From JACCZX01 sp963801035 (GTDB lineage Bacteria; Pseudomonadota; Gammaproteobacteria; Burkholderiales; Burkholderiaceae_F), in assembly GCA_963801035.1 (NCBI GenBank), contig CAWDDF010000010.1, forward strand, positions 248,001-312,000: DNA of 64,000 bases, in the 5' to 3' direction. Under the pieces are notes generated by a model. The model did not search any database and was not told the origin of the DNA. It worked only from the letters and a program-made list of their open reading frames with translations. The position numbers and the translations under genes are program-made. Positions 50,626-58,760 of the stretch are shown here, piece by piece; the first letter of the stretch is position 1; every line of letters begins with the position of its first letter.

Positions 50626-51088
50626 AGGTACGTGAGCTGGGTTTAAAACGTCGTGAGACAGTTTGGTCCCTATCTGCCGTGGGCGCTGGAAGATTGACGG
50701 GGGCTGCTCCTAGTACGAGAGGACCGGAGTGGACGCACCTCTGGTGTACCGGTTGTCACGCCAGTGGCATCGCCGGGTAGCTACGTGCGGAAAAGATAAC
50801 CGCTGAAAGCATCTAAGCGGGAAACTTGCCTGAAGATTAATCTTCCCGGAGGCTTGACCTCCCTTAAGGGTCGTCCTAGACCAGGACGTTGATAGGCTGG
50901 GTGTGGAAGCGCTGTAAGGCGTTGAGCTAACCAGTACTAATTGCCCGTGAGGCTTGATCCTATAACCGTGCTGCCTGTCTCAGAAATTTCGAGACTCGAC
51001 ACGCAATACAACCTTCTTTGCTTCTTTCCGAATCAGATCTCTTGTGAGCTGCTGCTCAGTAGCGGCGAATCAAGAGGTCGTCCGAATT

Positions 51089-51204
51089 GCCTGACGACCA
51101 TAGCGAGTTGGAACCACTCCTTCCCATCCCGAACAGGACCGTGAAACGATTCAGCGCCGATGATAGTTAGATGTATTTCTAGCGAAAGTAGGACATTGTC
51201 AGGC
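51089..51204 (+). rRNA. rrf: 5S ribosomal RNA
   Basis: The terminal stem GCCTGAC/GTCAGGC encloses a 116-nt gene with CCACTCCTTCCCATCCCGAACAGGACCGTGAAACG, which is conserved. The region ATGATAGTTAGATGTATTTCTAGCGAAAGTAGGACAT differs from the usual betaproteobacterial form in loops D/E. A terminator follows. Confidence 0.9.
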
Positions 51205-51214
51205 TAGCTATTCC

Positions 51215-51254
51215 AAACGCCCCGGCACGCAAGTGTCCGGGGCGTTTGTTTTTC
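51215..51254 (+). terminator. rRNA operon terminator
   Basis: A long GC-rich hairpin AAACGCCCCGG...CCGGGGCGTTT is followed by GTTTTTC. It ends the rrs-rrl-rrf transcript 10 bp after 5S. Confidence 0.9.
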
Positions 51255-52056
51255 AGGCTTGTGTTTGCTGCCCCAACCGCTGCATCAGTCCCAATGTGAG
51301 GAGGCCCACTAGTGCCAACACAAGAGCGCTCGGCTCTGAGATTGGCGTCGTCCGCTCGAACGACACGCTGATAAAAGTACCCACGATATTGGAGTTCGGA
51401 TACGGACCCGGCGGATTACCCAGAAAGCTCGGATCGCTGATATCGCTGAACAAATGCGCGGACCCCATGCCATTCATCGCCCCCGCCTGCAGCATCAGGT
51501 CGTAGCTAATGGTGAGCTGATCAAATCGTGAGAACGAACTGCGCTCGCCAATGATGTAGTAGAAGCCGCTTGCATTCTCACCATTCTGCACAAGGGGGCT
51601 TGTGAATGCCTGGTGGTTGGTGAAAAAGAACTCGGCATTCGGTGCTACGACGTCGACGAACGAACCGTCGACACTGACCGTCCCCGCTCCCGATGTCGCC
51701 CACTGTCCGCTTTGAGTGAAGTTGGCGTGGTACAGCCCCCAACCCGGCTTCGCATTCAGCGTGATTTCACCCGAAATTGCCAGCTGCGGCGGACCCGCTG
51801 ATCCGTCGCTGGACACACTAAGGTTTGGATCGAAGAACCATCGCCCGAATCCGAATTGAGAGATCGGCAAGGTCTGCGAGAACGAATCTGCCTCGTGCGG
51901 AAATTTGATGTTTCCCCACAACGCATTGTCATAGGTGACGGAGAAGGCGGTGAATGTTGTCGAGTCGGTTATCAGAGCTGCGCGCGCGGGAGCAGCACAA
52001 ACGATTGCCCCGAGAACAAGCAAGGATAGAAAGAAAGATCGCACTGACACTTTCAT
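51253..52056 (-). CDS. PEP-CTERM sorted exported protein
   Basis: The ATG at 52056 gives a signal peptide (FFLSLLVLGAIVCAAPARA). The C-terminus has the sorting tripartite signal: SEPSALVLALVGLLTLGL then RLGQQTQA (motif, hydrophobic helix, basic end). The tripartite motif's first residue is Ser rather than Pro. The body is beta-rich with no known enzyme motif. PEP-CTERM proteins are processed by an exosortase and often go into extracellular matrix. A longer frame upstream (to 52374) lacks a signal in place, so the internal start is used. Confidence 0.8.
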   Translation of the reverse strand: MKVSVRSFFLSLLVLGAIVCAAPARAALITDSTTFTAFSVTYDNALWGNIKFPHEADSFSQTLPISQFGFGRWFFDPNLSVSSDGSAGPPQLAISGEITLNAKPGWGLYHANFTQSGQWATSGAGTVSVDGSFVDVVAPNAEFFFTNHQAFTSPLVQNGENASGFYYIIGERSSFSRFDQLTISYDLMLQAGAMNGMGSAHLFSDISDPSFLGNPPGPYPNSNIVGTFISVSFERTTPISEPSALVLALVGLLTLGLMQRLGQQTQA

Positions 52057-52193
52057 GTTTTTGTCCCCTAGTAAAACGATCCCCGCACGGGACAATACCC
52101 GATCGAAAGTGCGTGCCACCCAAAGCGGTACTTCATAGTGTCCATCGATCGGTGTCGCATAAACTGCGATGACTGCGCTGCGGGATTTGCCCG

Positions 52194-52604
52194 TCACCGC
52201 TCGACAAGCCGGCACGAACTTGGCAACGAACTTGGCAATTCGACCCACGGCAGTTTCTTGGAGCTGGTAACAGAGATCGTCGGCACACCAAAGCTGTCGT
52301 CCGGAAAACAGCCGGCTGCAATACCGATCAGATGCGCTCGCACCGACGAGTGCCAGAACAACGTCGTCCCGCATGTGCTGCAGAAGTGACGTTCTTCATC
52401 GTAATCGTCTGGGTGATGAAACGCGTAGACGGACATTTCACCGCTAATTTCAGTCACGTCGGATCGAAGAAAGTACGCGGATACTCCAAAAGCACTGCCC
52501 GTACGACGTTTGCAATTTGTGCAGTGGCAAATAGCATGCAATCGAGGCTCGCCGCCAACCGAGATCGATGCCGACCCGCAGGCGCAATGCGCAACGCGTG
52601 TCAT
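52194..52604 (-). CDS. GFA (glutathione-dependent formaldehyde-activating) family zinc protein
   Basis: The zinc-binding cysteines appear as HCACGS, CHCTNCKRRTGSAFG and FCSTCGTTLFWHS, the characteristic three-part pattern of the CENP-V/GFA domain. Length 136 is typical. The family binds zinc and, in some members, glutathione adducts; function in this organism is unknown. It stands alone between the PEP-CTERM gene and the dioxygenase, on the same strand. Confidence 0.9.
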   Translation of the reverse strand: MTRVAHCACGSASISVGGEPRLHAICHCTNCKRRTGSAFGVSAYFLRSDVTEISGEMSVYAFHHPDDYDEERHFCSTCGTTLFWHSSVRAHLIGIAAGCFPDDSFGVPTISVTSSKKLPWVELPSSLPSSCRLVER

Positions 52605-52737
52605 GGCGTGCCGCTTTTTTCAGCTACGTCGTAGTCAGGTTCGCCCCGTTCCAAATCGGTCACGTTCATGACGATACAGCGGAACTTTCCGATCGCCATC
52701 TGACGTCCTGTATTCGTTGCTATTGCCGTGGGCTGCT

Positions 52738-53307
52738 TCAACTTTCGTTGTGCTTCACGCTTACGCGCTGGCGTGTGCCCGCGGAAACATCGTAGGTATT
52801 GAAACTGTTCATCATTCGACCGTACAGATGCAGGCTCACGGCTCGGGATCGCTCCAACGGAACACCCGTGACGTGGATGTGGTCAGGGTTTGGTACAAAG
52901 CTCGTAACCGCGCCGCGCCCCAAGAGAATCACGCCGCCACGCACGAGCCGAATGCCTTCATCGGCTCCGCAGTCTGGTGACAGGCGCACATAGTTGCGTT
53001 CCTCCAGCACTCCCTCCAACACTCCAACTACACCCCAGCTTCCATGGTCGTGCACCGGCGTCCACTGCCCCGAAGACCAAACCAGGACGTAGAGTGAGAG
53101 GCTGGCATCCGGTGCGTCGTAGACGAGATTGCGCGCATAGTGATTCGCGTCGCTCCGATAGTGCTGCGGTTCAAGAAACGTTGTCGCTCGTTCGATGAGT
53201 TCAAGCATCAGCGGCGCGAGCGCCAGCACGCAATCGGCTGGCTCGGAACGATCGCGAGTTTGTGCCGTAGCTTGCGAGATGAACGCTTCGAGAGAAGACG
53301 AGGCCAT
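52738..53307 (-). CDS. Cysteine dioxygenase-type cupin
   Basis: The 189-residue protein carries the cupin metal site: VHDHGSWGVVGVLEGVLEERNY supplies two His, and DHIHVTG supplies the third His. The family oxidises thiols such as cysteine or 3-mercaptopropionate to sulfinates with O2 and Fe(II). It is the first gene left of the integron array. No attC is visible at its 3' end (52620-52737), so it is probably a chromosomal flank gene rather than a cassette. Confidence 0.8.
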   Translation of the reverse strand: MASSSLEAFISQATAQTRDRSEPADCVLALAPLMLELIERATTFLEPQHYRSDANHYARNLVYDAPDASLSLYVLVWSSGQWTPVHDHGSWGVVGVLEGVLEERNYVRLSPDCGADEGIRLVRGGVILLGRGAVTSFVPNPDHIHVTGVPLERSRAVSLHLYGRMMNSFNTYDVSAGTRQRVSVKHNES

Positions 53308-53339
53308 GTTTGCCGTGAGCGCGTGAAGGTGTTTGTGGT

Positions 53340-53429
53340 GTCTAACGTCCGAGTTGAGCGGCGCGCCGCGCCGACGTTGACGAGAACGAAGCCGCTTGCC
53401 GGCGCGTCCGCTCGAACGCGGGGTTAGCC
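53340..53429 (-). repeat. attC site 1, long type (outer end of the array)
   Basis: This 90-bp attC starts with GTCTAAC and ends with GTTAGCC, the paired R''/R' core sites. Its inside GAGTTGAGCGGC...GTCCGCTCGAACG folds into a hairpin, longer than the common 60-bp type. It overlaps the stop of the DUF938 gene, which is its cassette. Confidence 0.85.
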
Positions 53430-54056
53430 TTCACGTCGTTTGAAAACCAAACTGAAGTTGTTGGCCGGCATCTCGACAGTCTCGGCCAGTACGAATCCGG
53501 CACCAGCAGCAACGTCTGACACAGCCTCCAGGTCGCGAAGGCCCCACTCGGGATTGTGCGCACGAAGATCAAGATCGAACTGCGCGTTACTCTCCGAAGT
53601 ATGGTGACCGAAACGACGGTAGGGCCCGTATAAGAACAGAACGTGCTCTGTAGAAAGCAAAGCCTTCGCGCCTTCGAACAATGCTAGCGTCGCTGACCAC
53701 GGAGCGACGTGAATCAGGTTAATGGCCACCACCGCATCCGCCGTTAGCAAAGGCCAAGGAAGCTTGGTCACATCAAGGCCAATGGCGCTATTAACGTTAG
53801 CTCGCTGTTCCTCCCGAACCCGCAGGGCAATAGACTCGCGAAGCTCCGCATCTGGATCGGACGGCTGCCAAGTGAGGTCTGAGAGCGCTTTGGCGAAATG
53901 CACAACGTGCTGTCCCGTGCCGCTGGCGATCTCTAACACCAGGCCGCGGCGGGGTAGAACGCGCGCAAGCACATCAAGTATTGGGCCCTTGTTGCGTTCT
54001 GCCGACGGAGTAGACCATTTCCCGTTGGCTGTCTTTTCACCGCGTTGCTTAAGCAT
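53424..54056 (-). CDS. Integron cassette 14: DUF938 class I methyltransferase
   Basis: The protein is about 211 residues and matches the DUF938 family: SPSAERNKGPIL-type opening (STPSAERNKGPILDVLARVLP), the SAM motif VLEIASGTGQHVVHFA, WQPSDPDAE, and INLIHVAPW. This family methylates an unknown substrate, and members are common in gammaproteobacteria and betaproteobacteria. The ATG at 54056 follows a GTG by one codon. Its stop lies within attC 1, as usual in cassettes. With no own promoter seen, it should rely on read-through from the array promoter. Confidence 0.85.
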   Translation of the reverse strand: MLKQRGEKTANGKWSTPSAERNKGPILDVLARVLPRRGLVLEIASGTGQHVVHFAKALSDLTWQPSDPDAELRESIALRVREEQRANVNSAIGLDVTKLPWPLLTADAVVAINLIHVAPWSATLALFEGAKALLSTEHVLFLYGPYRRFGHHTSESNAQFDLDLRAHNPEWGLRDLEAVSDVAAGAGFVLAETVEMPANNFSLVFKRREG

Positions 54057-54072
54057 CACATTGGTCCGTGAA

Positions 54073-54132
54073 GGCTAGCGTCTGAGTTGAGCCGCGCCTG
54101 TAAGGCGTCGGCTCTCGAACGAATTGTTAGGC
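54073..54132 (-). repeat. attC site 2
   Basis: The 60-bp type: CTAGCGTCTGAGTTGAGCCG ... CGGCTCTCGAACGAATTGTTAGGC. The left core (GCTAGCG) is degenerate while the right core GTTAGGC is perfect. The loop differs slightly from the array consensus (CTGTAAG). Confidence 0.8.
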
Positions 54133-54138
54133 ACGATG

Positions 54139-54408
54139 CTATGCGCGGCTACGAGTAGAGAAACGCTCGCGAACCGCGGCGATGAACTCGCGGCGCTGGT
54201 GCTCCGAGGACACCGGCATTCTCTCGAAGTGCTGGCCTCCGAGCTTGACGTCAGCGAAGAGGCCTGCGGGATCCTCGTGAAAGTGCAAGAAAGCCGACGA
54301 TCCCCGATAGAAGATGCCGGGCTTTCGCTCGCAGAGCGAATCAATGCGACGAAGATGAGCAAGCAACGGTTCAAGCTCTCGCAACGTTTCAGCCGAGGCG
54401 TGCTTCAT
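54139..54408 (-). CDS. Integron cassette 13: small conserved-looking hypothetical
   Basis: The 89-residue frame starts MKHASAETLRELEPLLAHL and contains FYRGSSAFLHFHEDPAGLFADVKL, a compact His/Asp-rich beta stretch seen in small unannotated proteins. Its stop precedes attC 2 by 6 bp. No catalytic motif is recognised. Another frame on this strand ending in an attC-encoded tail is a by-product. Confidence 0.6.
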   Translation of the reverse strand: MKHASAETLRELEPLLAHLRRIDSLCERKPGIFYRGSSAFLHFHEDPAGLFADVKLGGQHFERMPVSSEHQRREFIAAVRERFSTRSRA

Positions 54409-54411
54409 CGG

Positions 54412-54501
54412 GCATAACGTCGGAGTTGAGCGGCCCGGCGCCACCAATGTTCGGAAGAAGAAGCCGCGAATCGGCGGGTCCGCTCGAACGCCAGGTTGGG
54501 C
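54412..54501 (-). repeat. attC site 3, long type
   Basis: The 90-bp form, similar to site 1: GCATAAC ... GAGTTGAGCGGC ... GTCCGCTCGAACG ... GTTGGGC. It lies between the dioxygenase cassette and cassette 13. Confidence 0.85.
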
Positions 54502-54519
54502 GTCATTCTCGAACGGATT

Positions 54520-55191
54520 CTAGAAGCCCTTTGCGAGCACGATGTCATATCCGCCGCGCAGAAACTTGCCTTCTTGTTTGAGACTGATCACCGAGGATGG
54601 CTTACGGCTGGCCCAGGGGTCCTTGGCGATGAACGGGTCGTCCCTGAAGTAGAGTTGTGTGGTGAGCGGGACATGCAAAGACTCCGAAACTCGGAAGTGA
54701 ATATGGGCCGGTCGCGTCAAGCCGGCGTATTTCTCCAGCCCCGGGAGGTTCGGTGGGATCGGATATCTCCCCGGCACAATAGTCTCAAACTCGTAATTCC
54801 CTTTCTCATTGGTCAGCATCATGCCCCGCAAGCGCAAGGCGTTGCGTTCGGTGAAGTTTCCAGGCTTGTCGGTGTCGTACAGGCCGGCATCGTTCGCTTG
54901 CCACACTTCAATCAGCGTATTCGGTAAGCGGGTACGACAGTCGGAACCGTATACCGTGCCGGCCACCATGAGCCGTTGGCCGGGTTCGTCGGGACCAAGC
55001 AGTTTGGTCTGAAACGGCGCGCCAAAGCGATAAAACGGCCCGATTATGTCTTGCGCCGTCGACCGACAGGCTTTCGTAGCAGCGGCAAAGGCATCGGGCA
55101 GAAATGCTCCGCCGAGCAATGCTGCACACCCTTGCAGGAACATCCGCCGCGGTACTGACACAGCAACGATCGGTACGAACGCATTGCTCAT
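54520..55191 (-). CDS. Integron cassette 12: exported intradiol ring-cleavage dioxygenase-like protein
   Basis: The start at 55191 follows GAGGAGGAA. An N-terminal Tat-like signal (VPRRMFLQGCAALLGGAF) is unusual, since catabolic intradiol enzymes are cytosolic. The fold shows the non-haem iron ligands' surroundings: VWQANDAGLYDTDKPGN, PGRYPIPPN (Tyr) and RPAHIHFRV (two His). Such exported intradiol-like proteins are known in bacteria and their substrates are unclear. attC 3 follows its stop. Confidence 0.85.
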   Translation of the reverse strand: MSNAFVPIVAVSVPRRMFLQGCAALLGGAFLPDAFAAATKACRSTAQDIIGPFYRFGAPFQTKLLGPDEPGQRLMVAGTVYGSDCRTRLPNTLIEVWQANDAGLYDTDKPGNFTERNALRLRGMMLTNEKGNYEFETIVPGRYPIPPNLPGLEKYAGLTRPAHIHFRVSESLHVPLTTQLYFRDDPFIAKDPWASRKPSSVISLKQEGKFLRGGYDIVLAKGF

Positions 55192-55227
55192 GGATTCCTC
55201 CTCCTGTATGCGTGGTCGACGCATGTC

Positions 55228-55287
55228 GCCCAACGTCTGAGTTGAGCCGCGCTCGCAGAGCGTCGGCTCTCGAACGACATGTTAGAG
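55228..55287 (-). repeat. attC site 4
   Basis: A standard 60-bp copy: GCCCAAC, then GTCTGAGTTGAGCCGCGCTC, GCAGAGCGTCGGCTCTCGAACGA, and GTTAGAG. It separates cassettes 11 and 12. Confidence 0.85.
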
Positions 55288-55294
55288 GTCAACC

Positions 55295-55591
55295 TCACTG
55301 TCTTGGCACGACTTTGCCGAGGACTTCGTCAGTAGGTGCTTCAGCCTCTTCGTTGAACAGGTCAACGATCTCGCGGAAAATCTCCCGGTGCGTGCCGCAG
55401 CCTTCCTGTTCATAAGCGTTCGCAACGTGATGCGCTAGATCGCAAAGCATTATTCCCCAAGCAGAAGGGTTTTTGCGCCAAGCGCCAGTTCGAAGCGACA
55501 CATGCTGGCCCTTGTGGGCTATCCACACGCGAGCGATTTCAAGCGCTTCTGGGTCGTCCTCGGCCTTTGGCGGAATAAATAGCTCCTTCAT
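55295..55591 (-). CDS. Integron cassette 11: DUF5076-family protein
   Basis: The 98-residue protein matches DUF5076 in outline: IARVWIAHKGQHVSLRTGAW, WGIMLCDLAHHVANAY, EGCGTHREIFREIVDLF. It is small, acidic and without signal peptide. The function is unknown. A nearby short attC-like end (55596-55623) and attC 4 bound the cassette. Confidence 0.75.
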   Translation of the reverse strand: MKELFIPPKAEDDPEALEIARVWIAHKGQHVSLRTGAWRKNPSAWGIMLCDLAHHVANAYEQEGCGTHREIFREIVDLFNEEAEAPTDEVLGKVVPRQ

Positions 55592-55595
55592 TTGA

Positions 55596-55623
55596 CCTCT
55601 AACGTTCGATGGAGGGGTTAGGC
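55596..55623 (-). repeat. attC site 5, minimal or truncated
   Basis: Only 28 bp remain: CTCTAAC, a short spacer, then GTTAGGC. The usual inner hairpin is missing. It looks like a deleted attC that has fused the cassettes on either side. Confidence 0.6.
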
Positions 55624-55638
55624 GTCACGGCCCCGTTC

Positions 55639-56106
55639 TTACTTGGCGACCGGCTCAGCGTGAAGCAACTCTTGAGCGACGCGCCATCGGCCGTCAGGTT
55701 CCTTGCGCCACACGATGATGGCTCGGACGTTCGTAGTTGTAGGCGCACTGGTGTGCGCGCCATTGACCCAAGACCCGCGTGCATAGACCGATGCGATGCT
55801 GCCCGAGGCCTCGGTTCGCAGCGGCGTGATAACGACGGATGAGAGCCGGTGCATTGCTCTTGCCATGGCAAGCAGCGCTGCTCTACCTTGAACCGCAGGC
55901 CCGGCAGGACTGACAAAGATGGCGTCTTCCGTGTAGTGATAGACCCAGGCAGTCGGGTCGGACGATTCGAGCGCTTGTTGCAGCGCCTTCTCAGCCGCTC
56001 GGATTTCGCTGTCGTTGGAACTAGCGCGCACGGGGGGTTCGTTGAGTTGTGCACAGCCGGCAAGAATTGCCAGCGTTGCTGCCAAGGCCAGGGCCCTGGA
56101 CTTCAC
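55639..56106 (-). CDS. Integron cassette 10: SnoaL/DUF4440-like lipoprotein
   Basis: The GTG at 56106 follows GAGGAG. A lipobox (LAGC, in LAILAGCAQLNEPP) makes it a lipoprotein. The rest is an NTF2-like fold: AEKALQQALESSDPTAWVYHYTEDAIFVSP, WRKEPDGRWRVAQELLH. These proteins bind small molecules or act as dehydratase-like folds; no reaction can be assigned. Confidence 0.8.
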   Translation of the reverse strand: MKSRALALAATLAILAGCAQLNEPPVRASSNDSEIRAAEKALQQALESSDPTAWVYHYTEDAIFVSPAGPAVQGRAALLAMARAMHRLSSVVITPLRTEASGSIASVYARGSWVNGAHTSAPTTTNVRAIIVWRKEPDGRWRVAQELLHAEPVAK

Positions 56107-56138
56107 TGCGTATCTCCTCGAACGGAATTCCTTCTGAC

Positions 56139-56198
56139 GCCTAACGTCTGAGTTGAGCCGCGCTCGTAGAGCGTCGGCTCTCGAACGATGGGTTAGAC
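56139..56198 (-). repeat. attC site 6
   Basis: Standard 60-bp copy: GCCTAAC ... GAGTTGAGCCGCGCTCGTAG ... CTCTCGAACGA ... GTTAGAC. The stop of the next cassette gene lies inside it. Confidence 0.9.
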
Positions 56199-56724
56199 CT
56201 CAGCATGGTTCATCAAAGGAAATGCTTGCATATGCTCCCACCGTCCAGAAGAATTTTCCATCAGAACGACTTCGCTGCACGCCGAATGAATAGGTCCAAA
56301 GGACGCAAGTGCCGAGCTAACCGCCGCGCTCGCGATGGCGGCGTTCTGGGCGCTTCCGTCGGCAATGGTGAGATGTGGCACCACCGACGGAAATACGCCA
56401 CCGTACGGCGGAAACTGTGGGAACTCACCCCAAAGCGCGTGCGTGAGTTGGATAAACGGCTCGGCTGGAGTGGGCTCGAGATAGCAAGCGGCGGGAAAGC
56501 GGCCAATTGAGCTGATGGTGAAAGAGAAGCGAGCGAACGAGCGAAACGCACCCCGCGCATGGTTGAATGATCTCGGCAGAAATCATCGATGGCTCCATGA
56601 ACGGGTACAGCATAGTTATGTGTGCAGGAACGCCCAGACGCGCTGACTCGTCGTACTGAAACCGAAGGTCGTTAACAAGCGGCTCGGCTTCAGGCACGAC
56701 CACGATGAGTCCGGATTCGGCCAA
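56193..56724 (-). CDS. Integron cassette 9: 2'-5' RNA ligase-like (2H phosphoesterase) protein, frameshifted
   Basis: Two HxT motifs define the fold: AHITMLYPF (nt about 56605-56630) in the first frame and PHLTIADG near nt 56366 in the last. A shift near 56565 links ISAEI to NHARGAFRSFARFSFTI. The joined product has about 177 residues, the normal family size. Members act on 2',5' or cyclic phosphodiesters of RNA. No gene for a matching toxin is nearby. The shift may be a sequencing error. Confidence 0.7.
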
Positions 56725-56735
56725 AGTGTGAAGAG

Positions 56736-56795
56736 ACCTAACGACTGAGTTGAGCCGCGCTCGCAGAGCGTCGGCTCTCGAACGAATTGTTAGAC
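56736..56795 (-). repeat. attC site 7
   Basis: Standard 60-bp copy: ACCTAAC ... GAGTTGAGCCGCGCTCGCAG ... CTCTCGAACGAATT ... GTTAGAC. Confidence 0.9.
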
Positions 56796-56804
56796 CGCAC
56801 GGCG

Positions 56805-57047
56805 TCAGTCATCGAAACCCTCGACGAGGGTCTTCGCCGAACTGGCCACATCGTTTCCTGGCTTCGACATCGCGTAGAAGAATCCGAGCAGCCCAGCGAC
56901 GATGAACATAGCGCCGACCAAGTTCCACGGCGCAGCAAAGTACAGCAACATCAAAACGCCGATGACGAGTAGCAGGGCGCCAAACAGTGCAAAGAAAATG
57001 CGACCAAAGAACACGCCACGCTTCGTAAACTCGGGCATGTTGCTCAT
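56805..57047 (-). CDS. Integron cassette 8: two-helix membrane protein
   Basis: The 80-residue protein has two hydrophobic helices (FFALFGALLLVIGVLMLLYF and LVGAMFIVAGLLGFFYAM), joined by AAPWN, with a charged N-terminus and an acidic C-terminus. Small membrane proteins are common cassette cargo. No family is recognised. Confidence 0.7.
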   Translation of the reverse strand: MSNMPEFTKRGVFFGRIFFALFGALLLVIGVLMLLYFAAPWNLVGAMFIVAGLLGFFYAMSKPGNDVASSAKTLVEGFDD

Positions 57048-57050
57048 GCG

Positions 57051-57109
57051 GTCTAACGTCTCAATGAGCTGCGCTCGTAGAGCGTCGGCTCTGGAACGAT
57101 GAGTTAGGC
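57051..57109 (-). repeat. attC site 8
   Basis: A slightly shortened copy: GTCTAAC ... CAATGAGCTGCGCTCGTAG ... CTCTGGAACGATGA ... GTTAGGC. It lies between cassettes 7 and 8. Confidence 0.85.
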
Positions 57110-57761
57110 CGCATGGGAAGCTAGATGCGCACGCAGCGCTTCGACGAGTTGAGCTCCAAAGGCTCGTAAATCCATTGATGAAGCGTATCGACCGGCGCGA
57201 TAGATCGCAACGTCATCCCAGCTGGACGTTTCGGACGCTCCGTAGTTGCCGCAATACTCACCAGCTAGCCAGGAGTCTTTTCCGTCCCAAACAATTCGGT
57301 AAGCACTTTTGTCGACTGCAAACTCCGCATAGTGCGATCCGAAAAGGACCATCTCGCTCGTTGCGACTCTGCGAGAACCCAACTGGGATCAAAAGCGACT
57401 CGATTGGCCCAATCAGTGACTCGAATTCGTCGCGTGACATCGGCACGTGCGGCCTTGTTAGGGGCGGAAATTCGCTGGCGTATTGAACGCAGACCACTAC
57501 AACAATAATCCAGATGACGGCGTGGGGAATGACATCCCACCAAGGGAAGCCTCGTGTGGAATTACGGCGCCAACGACGAAAAGTCAAAGAAAGAAACAGA
57601 ACCGACAGCACTAGGAAGATTAAGAGAAGCATCCAGGGCGAGCTGCCAAAGGCCGATTCGTACGCCGCGCTTAGTGGATCCAACCCGAAAAGCCGCAAGG
57701 ATCCACCAACAAGGAGCAATGCAATGAATGCGATCAACGCAATCGTGATAAATCTCGCCAT
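57104..57761 (-). CDS. Integron cassette 7: membrane protein, frameshifted
   Basis: The first frame (57761 to 57258) has a signal-anchor (IALIAFIALLLVGGSLRLF), a second helix (WMLLLIFLVLSVLFLSL) and a third (VIWIIVVVVCVQYAS), then RDEFESLIGPIESLLIPVGFSQSRNE. The second frame picks up MVLFGSHYAEFAVDKSAYRI and ends at 57104. The switch falls near 57345-57360. The likely whole is a 215-residue inner-membrane protein with a soluble C-terminal domain. No family is recognised. Confidence 0.6.
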
Positions 57762-57765
57762 CTGA

Positions 57766-57835
57766 CCCTAACGTCCGAGCTGAGGCGCAGATACAAGCAA
57801 CGCTTGTGGATGTCGCCTCCAGCAACCAGTTAGCG
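57766..57835 (-). repeat. attC site 9, variant sequence
   Basis: A 70-bp attC with a different body: CCCTAAC, GAGCTGAGGCGCAGATACAA, CGCTTGTGGATGTCGCCTCC, GTTAGCG. It shares only core sites with its neighbours, suggesting that cassette 7 came from another array. Confidence 0.75.
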
Positions 57836-57853
57836 CGCCGGCGATCATGGATT

Positions 57854-58279
57854 TCACTTCACAATGAACGTGCGAGTAGCAGTGATGCTCGTGGAGCGAC
57901 CCTCGTCGTGGTAAAGCGCGACAATAAAGTGGACGGCATGAGTTCCGGGCGGAGCCAAGATAGAGGCCGACACTCGTGTACGCCCACGACCTTGCGTGAT
58001 GCGCGCGTCCTCTACTTTGGTAGCCACGGAGTACCCCTCGTCATTTTGAACAAACACGCCGATACGGCCTTTCTCCGCCGCCAAGACGTACTCAACTTCT
58101 GCCGTGATGCGAGATTCCTTGCCGACCACGAGCGGCGTCGTGTGGGACGGCTGCAGGGAGAGGATTCTGACAATCGAACCGGAACTCTGGTCAAGCGATG
58201 GCAACTGCTGCCCGATTGCGGTCGAGCAAACAAAGAAACTTAGCAACGTTACGAGAAAGGCAAGATACCGAGGCTGCAT
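57854..58279 (-). CDS. Integron cassette 6: secreted beta-rich protein
   Basis: A signal peptide (YLAFLVTLLSFFVCSTAIGQ) precedes 115 residues of beta-strand-like sequence (SRITAEVEYVLAAEKGRIGVFVQN, THAVHFIVALYHDEG). This resembles an immunoglobulin-like sandwich. No enzyme motif is seen. The product should be periplasmic or exported. Confidence 0.7.
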   Translation of the reverse strand: MQPRYLAFLVTLLSFFVCSTAIGQQLPSLDQSSGSIVRILSLQPSHTTPLVVGKESRITAEVEYVLAAEKGRIGVFVQNDEGYSVATKVEDARITQGRGRTRVSASILAPPGTHAVHFIVALYHDEGRSTSITATRTFIVK

Positions 58280-58282
58280 AGT

Positions 58283-58342
58283 CGCTAACGTCTGAGTTGA
58301 GCCGCGCTCGTAGAGCGTCGGCTCTCGAACGATAAGTTAGGC
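58283..58342 (-). repeat. attC site 10
   Basis: Standard 60-bp copy: CGCTAAC ... GAGTTGAGCCGCGCTCGTAG ... CTCTCGAACGATAA ... GTTAGGC. The frame of cassette 5 reads into it. Confidence 0.88.
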
Positions 58343-58693
58343 ACGTCTTTGCCGATTGGATAGAAGCATTCCATAGTGAGCGGCGGCGAGCCGAGTGCAG
58401 CGCCGAACGTGCTGCCATAGAGCCAACCTTGAGAGTGGGACAAGATCGCAATGAATACGATGTTAGCGGTCGCGACAATGACCGCCGTTAAAAGCCATAT
58501 AGATCCCGCAGTAGGCGGCCACAAGCGGCGGAAGCACCCAATGCGAGAACGAAAGCATTGCATCGGCCTCGATGACATGCGGCGACGGCTGCGATGGAGT
58601 ACCAAAATCTAAGAACCAGACGGCCCAGCGCATCGCGTAGATGGACGCATGCACCGCACTAGCTATTGCAATTGCCTTAATCCAAGGGCGCAC
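58285..58693 (-). CDS. Integron cassette 5: membrane protein, frameshifted, with attC-encoded tail
   Basis: The first frame starts MRPWIKAIAIASAVHASIYAM and has helices at about residues 7-27 and 50-70. A second frame continues with WLLTAVIVATANIVFIAIL and ends by reading through attC 10, giving the tail SFESRRSTSAAQLRR. The switch is near 58480-58500. The likely product is a three- or four-helix membrane protein of about 135 residues. No family is recognised. Confidence 0.5.
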
Positions 58694-58700
58694 GATACGA

Positions 58701-58760
58701 GCCTAACGTTTGAGTTGCGCCGCGCTCGCAGAGCGTCGGCTCTCCAACGACGAGTTAGAC
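58701..58760 (-). repeat. attC site 11
   Basis: Standard 60-bp copy: GCCTAAC ... GAGTTGCGCCGCGCTCGCAG ... CTCTCCAACGACGA ... GTTAGAC. Confidence 0.9.

Noticed and set aside
52620..53339. Cysteine dioxygenase as a fifteenth cassette
   Set aside because: No attC-like core pair is visible on its 3' side, so it is treated as the chromosomal flank.
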